A DNA stretch of 64,000 bases from Trachythela sp. YZ-2020. Lineage: Eukaryota > Cnidaria > Anthozoa > Malacalcyonacea > Clavulariidae. Positions 57,501 to 64,000 of the stretch are shown piece after piece. A program made the translations under genes and the position numbers. Where the stretch lies: positions 186,001-250,000 of the forward strand of contig JADLSH010000091.1 of NCBI GenBank assembly GCA_016169945.1, written 5' to 3'. The notes beneath the pieces were generated by a model. It saw only the letters and a program-made list of their open reading frames with translations. It had not been told where the DNA came from and searched no databases. Position 1 is the first letter of the stretch. Each line of letters begins with the position of its first letter.

Positions 57501-59593
57501 TGCTTAGCACCGTCCCCTATCAAATCAAGGTGGATCCATCCCTGCCTTTTTCTATTTTGCTTTACGAAGAAGACAAAAATAAAAATTAAGTTTGTCCCAT
57601 TTGTAAGAGACATTCACTATATTGCAAAACCGATACAGATTTTTCCTGTATCGTTCTTGGTATAAAGAATATTCCACCTGACTGACTTCGTATCATCAAA
57701 AATAACTGTGCATTCCGCCGTCTTAGCTTGGATATGCATATCCATCATTCGTAAATAGCAATTCTCGTGTCATTACAACGCTAAATTATATTATTTTTGT
57801 ACTCGTCTATTTTTAAATGAACCACCAGCTCTGTAGAAGCGCTTTCCTCTGGTATTTAGGTTATATCAGTTTTGTAACCTCTATCACTGTTGTGATGTCA
57901 TTTAATTAGGTCTAAATATAAAACAAGATGGCGGATGACAGGAAGTCTTTGGTCACAAATTAAGAAGTAATATATCGTACACGAGAAGGAGTTTATTATA
58001 GTGATTTGAAACACCAAAAAGTGTGTTGAAAAACAAGGCGCTGAGTTCGAGTGTATGATATAGATTCTCAAACAAACCAGTATTTAAAGAGAAATTCAAC
58101 GCGAAAGTTGAGTTAATTTATTGGTGTTTATTACCGTGGTATCAAGACAACGATACGGTGGTGATTTCCTTTGTGTTTTGCTCATGAATTATTAATGAGT
58201 TTGAGAACGTTCTTTTAAATTAGACAAACAAAATTTTTGTTGTCATTTCCCTTTAATGACAGTTCTATTGAGGCTATATGAAAACACAAATGAAAGATTG
58301 AACAGTTGAATACTTTGGTACATATTGAAACTCCCAGTCTATACTACATGTTATGATTTAACTGCCAGCGCAAAACGCATCATTTGGATGCACAAACGAC
58401 ACTACGAACAGGCTTATTTAAGTATTCATTTAAACAGATATTCTGGCACGAATTGAACCTGCGATTCCGGTTCAGCGCTCTGCGAAATGAGCTACAGAGA
58501 CCAGTTACCAAGGGCTAACCACAAGTTCAGTTCCTGGGCCTATTCCAAAGTTCTCGTTAGGTCTAAAATAGTTCCTCGTTAGGTCTAAAATATATCAATA
58601 AATTTTTCGCTCAAATTTTTATCTACAAAATCCCCTCAAGAAACAGAAGGATATTACCCAATTTCCAGGTTATTTCTCTATTTGTTTTTGTTTTTTCTAT
58701 AGCCTGTACATGCCCTCCTGTTCAGACATTTAAAGAACATTTACAACCTGGCGAGAGCCAGGCTTTCGTAGCCTGGGAGAAACCAACTCCTAATTGCCCA
58801 ATGACGTTGGAGACGTCCGATAGTATTGCTCCAGAGGCCAGGTTTTCTGTTGGAAAACACACAAGACAGTATACGTACCGTCATGAAAGTGGCTTTAGTA
58901 TGACATGCGATGTAAATATCGAAGTTGAAGGTATGTTTGGTTATTTTATCGATACAGATTGTATTTGGAGGATGATTTAATAAAAAATTCGGCGGTTGAT
59001 GTGTGTAAAGCTACCTGAAGAATACAATAAGAACTTCGACGTTTCGAACGAAGGTCCTTTAATTGTGCTTTTATTGTGAATAAGCGATCACATGATAAAA
59101 AATAAACCAATCAGATGGATTTAATCAAAACAAACTATAAACAAAATATGGAAATCACATTATTTTGTAATGTGAACTTTGTTTTGTGGTTATAAGATCC
59201 ATAAATAAGCAGGGGTTAGATTGTGAATAGCCTTTTGTATTGGATTCTAAATCTCACGCGTAGCCAGTGCAATGCATGTAATGTACAATTTTCATCCAAG
59301 TTAAACCGAAATTCAAGTCCTTGTCCTTGGCCTATGGCCGTTAGCTCCAGACATTCAGACACGAAAAGAAGCAAGTCTGTAAAATTAAAATTGTTTCTTC
59401 TTGTCTAGGAGAGTTATGTCGTGGAAAGGCAATCAATCCTGATACAGAGGTGTGCTGCTGCGGCGAGGCGTACCACGTTAAACCTGGGCACGAGTGTTGT
59501 GGGATGGAATACTATAACAAGTTCACACACAAGTGTTGTGATGAAAAGAAAGCGAATGTCGTGTCTAATGCAGAGAGATGCCCAGCTATGTGA
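43019..59593 (+). CDS. Gene C: secreted vWA - HYR-like (x4) - galaxin-like protein, 9 exons, intact
   Basis: Exons 43019-43094, 46833-46895, 47504-47805, 53572-53902, 54299-54559, 54851-55090, 56783-57025, 58703-58930, 59409-59593. Their sum is 1929 bases, exactly 643 codons including the stop, with no in-frame stop seen. Order: signal peptide (about residues 1-17), linker, vWA with full MIDAS, HYR-like modules type 1, a, b, c, and the galaxin-like tail. This is the simplest complete architecture and may be the ancestral module set. Several N-glycosylation sequons (NQT, NYT, NIT, NAS) and no membrane segment point to a secreted protein. Extracellular adhesion or matrix function is inferred from the domains only. 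Intron 3 has grown to 5.8 kb by two transposon insertions. Confidence 0.86.
43556..44080. mobile_element. Insertion with foldback and Crypton-like ORF fragment
   Basis: AATAA flanks both sides (43551-43555, 44081-44085); the empty site is in gene A. The left part (43559-43738) is a hairpin with 44-base arms, AATACCGTATTTTATTTCCG and its near reverse complement. On the minus strand 44028-43780 is an ORF whose middle (FVLKSDKQVDELVDS...KHKTVYAV) weakly recalls the N-terminal segment of tyrosine-recombinase-like (Crypton/KIAA1958-type) proteins. Confidence 0.55.
45478..45534. repeat. (GA)n microsatellite
   Basis: Expanded relative to the A and B copies at the same intron position. Confidence 0.9.
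46833..46895 (+). CDS. Gene C exon 2: linker
   Basis: 63 bases, phase 1-1, same translation as in A and B. Confidence 0.76.
47504..47805 (+). CDS. Gene C exon 3: vWA first half
   Basis: 302 bases, phase 1 to 0. DILIVWDNSYS and GDGTRTG present. Confidence 0.88.
48362..48749. mobile_element. PIF/Harbinger-type MITE
   Basis: GGCCCCGTTTACATGAGACC and its reverse complement at the ends, TTA target duplication (48359-48361, 48750-48752), and the uninterrupted GCATTAGAGAGG in gene A near 4646. A 3-base TTA duplication fits PIF/Harbinger. The motif GACCGGGACGAA is repeated inside. Confidence 0.85.
48826..49004 (-). repeat. 3' LTR
   Basis: 179 bases; minus strand begins TGTAATGTAGTC. Seems identical to the 5' LTR. 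Confidence 0.9.
49083..50417 (-). CDS. Gypsy integrase region of pol, 444 codons open
   Basis: Contains an N-terminal zinc-binding region (AHEVHQGIVKTK, then KECLPC), a DDE core with D in HADFCGPF, D in TTDNGPP and E in GEAERF, and the C-terminal segment VGDHVLVQVP. Acidic tail after about residue 380. It is separated from the RNase H part by a frameshift; the ATG at 50417 is internal to pol, not a natural start. Confidence 0.88.
   Translation of the reverse strand: MQNVVSAVKDDRWNKADGNMNLYYNQCEQLTVSASGVVLRSSQIVIPNSLRTRVLAIAHEVHQGIVKTKMLLRSKVWWPGIDKQVERLVKECLPCQAAVHQSPKLQTPLNMTKLPPCPWHTVHADFCGPFPNGEKLLVVIDAYSRYPEVEIMQSTTTTAVISKLQRIFARHGYPEELTTDNGPPFNAVEFAEYLSEHGVHHRKITPYWPQANGEAERFMKTVTKAIRTGHSEGKRWQLELDLFLLNYRTTPHSTTHRSPAELLFNRSIRNKLPSYSSLQPNDINAKQPVVVRDEKEKEKMKEYADKRNKAKESQMKVGDHVLVQVPNSNKLTMPFNPKPYKVIEVKGSMITARNAEHTVTRNVSLFKRLTNYKPTKEDLIEEEDYDDEPLEHEEPMLEEEPQPDQPNVPQRYPMRQNRRTPEYYQKYSFRFLVIVIVITIKADT
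50405..51950 (-). pseudogene. Gypsy pol: reverse transcriptase and RNase H, broken
   Basis: RT motifs LCGDYRCPNQ, FSKLDLKAGYHQI, RLPFGL and the catalytic ADD in NIADDIIVWG (51287-51676); RNase H motifs LTVDASPFGLGAV and KYRPGSSNPADVLSR (50405-51253). Breaks seen: one missing base near 51757 after PRRIPF, TGA near 51687, TAA near 51284, and a frame change within RNase H between about 50655 and 50755. Described as found; not a functional polyprotein. Confidence 0.85.
52180..52345 (-). pseudogene. Gypsy aspartic protease segment
   Basis: Minus strand carries the active-site triad context TIDSGATTN (about 52325-52299), in a different frame from the gag ORF end, so either a frameshift site or a lesion joins gag and pol. 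Confidence 0.65.
52286..53308 (-). CDS. Gypsy gag, 340 codons
   Basis: Capsid-like region RWKEWRERFLMYTVA...YITRLRTLAETCKF and, near residues 230-270, two zinc knuckles; the second is a canonical CX2CX4HX4C (CRACSKLNHFANVC), the first is irregular. A second Met, four codons in, may be the start. The last about 20 codons are out of the protease frame. Confidence 0.85.
   Translation of the reverse strand: MYFMSSPPEEEKYIQPISMAATLDLKPPPPFDAEGDSSSLAQRWKEWRERFLMYTVAANIKDDAQKRAVLLYVAGPSVHKIFKTLQDTGTDFKTALEKLDEYFQPQKNIIYERYVFKHAHPNPGESIDSYITRLRTLAETCKFENAENDIRDQFVMTCSSHSFRTKLLREKNLTLAMLITTARAKELAEKQASNISGQNSSRNNVNRLQYDRDDEAKTAKVTPRKYEPKQKSQCRNCGNEFKQDHKEVCPAKGKTCRACSKLNHFANVCRSRKYNSKDSSKNPKLHPKESVKVAKKQQQSPSSSDDEYLFAVNSSDRTPGTDWDSCRRYYRFRSHNKYSR
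53325..53503 (-). repeat. 5' LTR
   Basis: 179 bases next to the primer-binding-type site; followed by CCCCCC of the target tract. Confidence 0.9.
53572..53902 (+). CDS. Gene C exon 4: vWA second half
   Basis: 331 bases; LLTDGQPIRHLRKPLSEDSF and ITVVGLAVG. It begins only 68 bases after the Gypsy LTR, with the acceptor TTTCCAG preserved. Confidence 0.88.
53973..54110. repeat. Near-perfect foldback in intron 4, gene C copy
   Basis: Same as 5189-5326. Confidence 0.85.
54299..54559 (+). CDS. Gene C exon 5: HYR-like module, type 1
   Basis: 261 bases, phase 1-1, three codons shorter than gene A. Encodes EPCKCDGEIST, NWTEPTLTCNKS, YGIGTHNITYTFSYED and CVVSVDVAG; the most diverged exon among the paralogues. 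Confidence 0.8.
54851..55090 (+). CDS. Gene C exon 6: HYR-like module, type a
   Basis: 240 bases, phase 1-1; KCKCPSPSQTV, FVSWTEPEPTCP, LTYNYTHST. Confidence 0.83.
55998..56656. mobile_element. MITE-like element, copy 5
   Basis: 659 bases, CCATAGATATAGGAGG and inverted end; 126 bases before exon 7, as in gene A. It shows the element was present before exon b was amplified in A. Confidence 0.75.
56783..57025 (+). CDS. Gene C exon 7: HYR-like module, type b
   Basis: 243 bases, phase 1-1; GCECPAQQTVNG, KSPVDEVPKPEG, VKYVYTHKG. The only type-b exon in this gene. Confidence 0.83.
57258..57544. mobile_element. hAT-type MITE in intron 7
   Basis: CAGGGATGGATTTACTGG left, TGGATCCATCCCTG right; flanks CCTTTCTC (57250-57257) and CCTTTTTC (57545-57552) are an 8-base duplication with one change. 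Gene A has the unbroken site CCTTTCTCCATTTTCC near 10304. Confidence 0.82.
58703..58930 (+). CDS. Gene C exon 8: HYR-like module, type c
   Basis: 228 bases, phase 1-1; ACTCPPVQTFKEHL where gene A has ACKCTPVQ. Otherwise nearly identical to gene A exon 13. Confidence 0.82.
59409..59593 (+). CDS. Gene C exon 9: galaxin-like Cys-rich tail and stop
   Basis: 185 bases; GELCRGKAINPD, VCCCGEAYHV, ECCGMEYYN, KCCDEKKAN, RCPAM, TGA. The intron before it carries about 170 bases (59217-59385) not present in gene A. Confidence 0.82.
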
Positions 59594-61426
59594 TTTAGAA
59601 TACAGGATTTTAGTTGGCAGATGGTTAAAATATATAGTTAAAACTTTTTTTCCATGGATACTTTACACCATGTGTACTTGTGTTGTTTATCAGTATATTA
59701 TGCAGATATCTAAGTAGAGCTCTAAAGTAAGGACTTTAAATGAAATGACAATGTAATGACCATATGTTATGTATGTACTTAAGGTACACCAAGTTGTATT
59801 TTCATGCGGAAATTGCATGTAACAATCACGCAAAAATATATAGATTTCAAAGTCAAAATTAAACAAAGATATTTTAATTTGTTTCTAGTTTCCATTTTCC
59901 TCAAAGAACAAATTTGACATCATCTACAATAATTCCATATCTTGGGATTGTTTTTGTATGCAAAGAAGTAAATATGTTTAAAGCTGTTGTGTTGTGAGCA
60001 TAAAAATATACAAAATTAGTACTACAAAAAACTATAAAGGGCACAAATTAAGTCAAGTAATTTGGCATAAATTATTTATGCATCACACATGATTTCTGGC
60101 ATGGTACTGTTTGGGCATGGTACTGTATTACATTTTTGATGGAAAAAAACCTCATCTTAGTTAACATGTGATCCCCAATTCATACGGTCAATTCCAGTCT
60201 GTATGCAACATTTCATTTCTGCCAAGGAAAGACTTTTGAGCTTCAGCAAGTTCCTCTTTCTGCACTCCTTTCATGTATTTTGGCAGTATACTTCATACGT
60301 TTTTACATGTAACTTAGACGCTTGTTGGTCTTGAGAAGAATTGAAAAGCGAAACTGGCATGGCAAAAACTATATATTGTTTAAGGCTATAAATTTGAATG
60401 GTTAGTAAATAATCATAGTCACTAGAACTTTCCATTAAGCAACTTTTATATTAGCATATCTATCCGCTGTGTAAAACAAAATATAACTTGCGTGGCCGGC
60501 CCTCGTTGGAGCGGAGAAGAAGAACGAGAAGTGGGGGCCTGCAAGAAAACCCGGCTTTCGTGACTAATATATTACTACATTTCTTCGTCTTTATTGACAT
60601 GTTTATGCACAACCGAAACATTTCTTTGGGTTCGGAGTTTTCCCTATAGTTCAGCTGCATTGTTATTGGTCCATTTTAATTAGCGTTATTAGGGAGTTTA
60701 GTCACGAAAGCCGGGTTTTCTTGCTTCAACGAAAGCTAAACAAAATGGAGAAAGGCGCACTTAAGAGAATAATATCTAATTTGAAGTGAGTCAACAGCGA
60801 AAACTATTCTTCTAGCAACTTTTTGTATATTCAAGTAACATTGTAATCTTATAATCACATTGATTGAACAGTTGAATACTTTAAGATGCATATTTTAATT
60901 CTTCCAGTCTCAGTTACATGTTATTATTCAACCGCAATTTCCTCCCGCCGCAGATCGCGTCATTGCGCCAGTGCAGTCGAGTCAGTCGACACTACAAACT
61001 GGTCTATTTTCAGAATACCTTCGTCATACGATTTCTGAAAAATTCAAAAACAAAAGGTATTTTGACATAGACCTAAATATTGTGAAAAGAGAAAAACGGA
61101 GCATATTTTTCTTGTGTGTACTAGAGACTTCTGTTCTAATAATATATAATATATTTTCCTCGAAGTATATAAATGATTCCAGGAACTACTTAGCATATAT
61201 GAATATACGAGATGTGAAAATACATTCCAACAGCGGGAATCCTGCAATTTCTCTTTGTTTTTGAGTTCTGCATGTTGTTTGTTGAACGCTTGATTGCAAA
61301 ATATACTTTCAAAATTGTTTATCACTCTCAAATTTGTCGAGAAAGCGTAATTTTGAAAGGCTTTTTCTTCTTTGCTGTACTTTTTCTAGACAATAAGCTA
61401 TCTTTTTCCATATCTTTTCATACGTT
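59594..61426. other. Spacer between gene C and the IRG-like gene
   Basis: No gene recognised. Contains a hairpin element (60541-60724) and, at 60865-61015, a diverged copy of the intronic repeat at 17075-17215 (GATTGAACAGTTGAATACTT). ORFs of 66-97 codons show no domain. Confidence 0.65.
60541..60724. repeat. MITE-like hairpin
   Basis: GCAAGAAAACCCGGCTTTCG and its reverse complement at the two ends (27-base arms). Confidence 0.7.
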
Positions 61427-61638
61427 ATGGGCTCATTCAACTCAAGACCACAGTCACAGAATCCAACAGAACAAAGATCGTTTACCGAAGCTAGACAGTT
61501 TGTTGCAGAACATGGCGTGGATGGCATTGGTGAATTCTACAGAAAACAAATTGAAGCATGGAGGGATGTAACACTGAATTTTGTCATAACAGGAGATTGT
61601 GGAAGTGGAAAGTCATCTTTCATTAACGCCATAAGAGG
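61427..61638 (+). CDS. IRG-like exon 1: N-terminus and P-loop
   Basis: ATG at 61427, donor GGGTAAAT. 70 codons plus two bases. G1 motif is followed by FINAIRG, the usual IRG continuation. Confidence 0.8.
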
Positions 61639-63433
61639 GTAAATATTTAATAAGGTTTCTTTCTTTACGGAAAAACAACACCCTATACTATAGTCTATAG
61701 TCCATACAACGCAAATGGCGTAGCTGTTTCCAGCACACCATATTTCAAAAGCCCAAAACTTAACACGCCATCATAAATTGAATAGGGAGAAGCCAAATAA
61801 TAGAGTAACTCGTAGTATTAGCAGTAAAATCCACCATACCCATCATGAAAATACAATATTCAGTCAATGAAGTAATCTACTTGCAATATTAAATAATTTT
61901 GAATACTTGAAATACCTAGAAAATATAATACGAATTCTGTCTAAGGTATTCAAAAGTACCCCAAGGTAGGGTGGAGTAGCCTCAAGTAAGCTAAGAAAGT
62001 CTAAGGTACTTCCAAGGCAAGTTGTTTGTATTCTTGAGTTTCTGTGGCTTGATTTCCTGCATTTTCAGAGACAATTTTTGATATATCCCATCTAAACGGA
62101 GCCAGGTTTTGTTGTGAGAATACCATAACTTTCCTCTAAACTTTCCACCCCTTTTTTCTTATATTTTGGACGAAAGGGACCTTCACTGGGGGGAGGATAG
62201 CTTACTGGGGGCGTGCAACATGGGGCTGGGGGGACTTTGGCCCCTCCAGTACATTTGTTAAAAAAGGCCCTGAGCTAAGCTAATATTTAGGCGTGCATTG
62301 ACATTTAAAATATATTGCATGTTAAAGATTCTGCCATTCTAGTTGTTATTATATTTCCAGGAAAAGACTGAGAAAACTGATTATAATATTATAGCTAATA
62401 TACTACACTTCTCACGTGCGAAGTTCCGAAAACACAACTGATATAATAAAGCAGGACAAAAACAAAACATTTCGAAAGAAAGTCATCGTAAAGAATCTCG
62501 GATAGTTACGAATACAAGCAAAACGATTTTTAAATATTCACAGCCAGGTTTGTGGCAGCCCTAAGACTAAGTAGTAAGACTAAGTAGTCTATAAAATTTG
62601 AAACAAACAGACTAAAACAGTCGAAGTTTTCAATTGTCAAATAATATGTTTTATACAAAATATGAAAGGCTTCTTTCCTTTAAAAGATAAACATTAAACT
62701 TTAATTTGTTCTTTTTTCGTATTCTGGGAAGCTTTTTCATTGTTTAAAAAGTTTAAAATCAACTTTGCCTGGTCATTCTTTTAAAAAGCACTATTTACCA
62801 TACTCCTATCAAAGCTTAGTAAACAATAAAATTAATAAAATATTAACAATAATCTTTTCCAGTCTTAGCAATGGCAAAGAGGGTGCAGCAAAAGTAGGTG
62901 TTGTGGAAAAGACGTCAGAGCCTACTCCTTACCCTCATCCTTCTAACCCGAATTCATATTCTGGGATGTACCGGGTATCGGAACACCAACATATCCGAAT
63001 ATTAAAGAATACTGCAAGAAAATAAACCTAGAGAAGTACGATGCCTTTCTTCTTTTCGCCCGGGGACGATTCACAGATCATGACTTGGAGTTAGCTACGA
63101 AAGTCAAATCCATCAACAAGCCATTCTTTTTTATTCGCGCACATATGGAAACAGAGCTTACAAATTCTAAGAGAGACAAAGGATCGGAATTCAAGGAAAA
63201 AGAAACGTTGGAAGAAATGAGAAAAGATTGTTTTAAAAATTTGCGAGAGTTGTTGAAAAGAGGTGAAAACGATATCTACCTCATTGATAATTATGTTAAA
63301 GATAAATGGGACTTTGAACGTTTGATTGCTGCTATCACTAATGTGTTGCCTGAACGACGAAGGGAGTGTTTCACACTTTCTTTATCGAACGTAACACGTG
63401 ACTGCTTGAAAAGAAAAGCCAAAGTGCTTAAAG
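61427..63433 (+). CDS. Immunity-related GTPase (IRG)-like gene, 5' part
   Basis: Exon 1 61427-61638 (phase 2) and exon 2 62863-63433 (ends phase 1 at GGTAAGAT); the gene continues beyond the visible exons. IRGs are large cytosolic GTPases that in vertebrates act on pathogen vacuoles. Visible: start MGSFNS, a consensus N-myristoylation context as in some mouse IRGs; helix EARQFVAEHGVDG; P-loop GDCGSGKSS (G1) in exon 1; DVPGIGTP (G3), KYDAFLLFARGRFT, KPFFFIRAH, EEMRKDCFKNLRE and RRRECFTLSLSN in exon 2. The G4 position reads RAHMETE where IRGs usually have TKxD, so nucleotide specificity may be altered. Exon 2 needs one extra base near 62953 to join its N-terminal part (GKEGAAKVGVVEKTSEPTPY) to DVPGIG. 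Confidence 0.78.
61639..62862 (+). other. IRG-like intron 1
   Basis: 1.2 kb; contains a reversed partial CAGGGCC element (62027-62272) and otherwise unremarkable AT-rich sequence. Confidence 0.7.
62027..62272 (-). mobile_element. Partial CAGGGCC element, reversed
   Basis: Ends TTAAAAAAGGCCCTG at 62272; TTTCCTGCATTTTCAGAGAC matches the reverse complement of the element at 36539-36901. Confidence 0.6.
62863..63433 (+). CDS. IRG-like exon 2 with 1-base deletion
   Basis: Acceptor TTTTCCAG. Reads GLSNGKEGAAKVGV in the frame of exon 1, then shifts: AATTCATATTC near 62951 lacks one T relative to the frame that gives DVPGIG. After the shift the frame is open to the donor at 63434. Confidence 0.75.
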
Positions 63434-64000
63434 GTAAGATATACTTTGATAATTATGTACGTATTGACTACTTACGAATATAATTTAATTCTTTAAGGCA
63501 AAATATCAAACCAAGGTCTTTATAGTATTCTGATATGTTATCCCAATGATCGAACGGACGTTCATCGTTTATAAGTGGATTATCATATTGCACTTTTGAA
63601 GTTGACCATCTATTTTGAAATTTTGATGAACATTTGGTCACGCGTCGTCATTTGTACTTAAAGTAACTAAATACAGAACCGCTGCGAGAAAGACTATAGT
63701 CACGAGAGAGCAAAGAAATCACAAAGCTGGTTAATTATCAAACAAAACAATGATATTGACATAATTCTATGACTTAAGGCTCTTTTTCACTCATCGCAAA
63801 AACCAACTTGCGAGCTCGCTGCGAGTACTTTCATCCAATCACAATGCTCGACAGTTTATTTTAATTACATGCAAGAACTCGCAGGCCGCAGCGAGTTTGG
63901 GAGTTGGTTTTGCGATGAGTGGAAAAGAGCCTTAAGAGTATGACTGCGTGTGTCGCTACAATAATATTTTCACCTTCGACTTTTTCTGGCATCTATACGA
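63434..64000. other. Downstream intron or flank of the IRG-like gene
   Basis: No further exon recognised. Contains the TTAA-flanked MITE below. Confidence 0.5.
63778..63931. mobile_element. MITE with TTAA target duplication
   Basis: Ends GGCTCTTTTTCACTCATCGC and GCGATGAGTGGAAAAGAGCC are inverted; TTAA on both sides (63774-63777, 63932-63935), the duplication made by piggyBac-type transposases. Confidence 0.78.

Noticed and set aside
60971..61264. 97-codon ORF upstream of the IRG-like gene
   Set aside because: Overlaps a dispersed repeat seen in gene A intron 12, AT-rich, no domain.
63778..63931. Regulatory hairpin near the IRG-like gene
   Set aside because: Exact TTAA flanks and inverted ends identify it as a MITE; no evidence for regulation.
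1..64000. CRISPR arrays, operons, bacterial promoters or ribosome binding sites
   Set aside because: The window is eukaryotic, with spliced genes; no regularly spaced direct repeats of CRISPR type were seen.

Overview
This is eukaryotic, intron-rich, AT-rich DNA of an animal, most likely a cnidarian (probably anthozoan). The basis is short exons with GT-AG introns, a gene family joining a von Willebrand factor A domain, hyalin-repeat (HYR)-like modules and a cysteine-rich galaxin-like tail (galaxins are best known from corals), and dense LINE, Gypsy, hAT and foldback repeats. The species cannot be fixed from sequence alone, and all family assignments come from reading motifs, not from a search.

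The core of the window is a head-to-tail array of three paralogues on the + strand. Gene A (10-18214) has 14 exons: signal peptide, short linker, vWA (2 exons), nine HYR-like exons and a galaxin-like tail. Gene B (22646-35803) has 8 exons, three of them HYR-like; it carries a frameshift and a nonsense codon and is probably a pseudogene or a truncated form. Gene C (43019-59593) has 9 exons, four of them HYR-like, and its exons sum to an unbroken 643 codons including the stop. Apart from the junction between the two vWA exons, all internal splice junctions are phase 1, so each HYR exon is a cassette that can be gained, lost or skipped without changing frame. In gene A these cassettes grew by two nested tandem duplications (about 1.45 kb and 4.34 kb).

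The copies act as empty-site controls for one another, which dates several insertions: a 3.4-kb LINE in intron 1 of B; a foldback element in intron 1, a TTA-flanked MITE and a 4.7-kb Gypsy-like LTR element in intron 3, and a hAT-type MITE in intron 7 of C. The spacers A-B and B-C share a LINE 3' end, an old second copy of the promoter region, a hAT element with an 8-bp target duplication, and a TATA-box promoter. From about 35.2 to 39.7 kb the sequence is unique to the B side and holds two nested hAT-like elements and simple repeats.

Downstream of C (61427 to at least 63433) lies the 5' part of an immunity-related GTPase (IRG)-like gene with a P-loop, a possible myristoylation signal and an altered G4 motif. 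Four reading-frame breaks in the window, in gene A exon 11, gene B exon 5, the IRG exon and Gypsy pol, are single-base length changes in short homopolymer runs, so residual assembly error must be excluded before calling pseudogenes. A secreted, variable adhesion or recognition family beside an immune-type GTPase suggests, but does not prove, an innate-immunity or extracellular-matrix locus.
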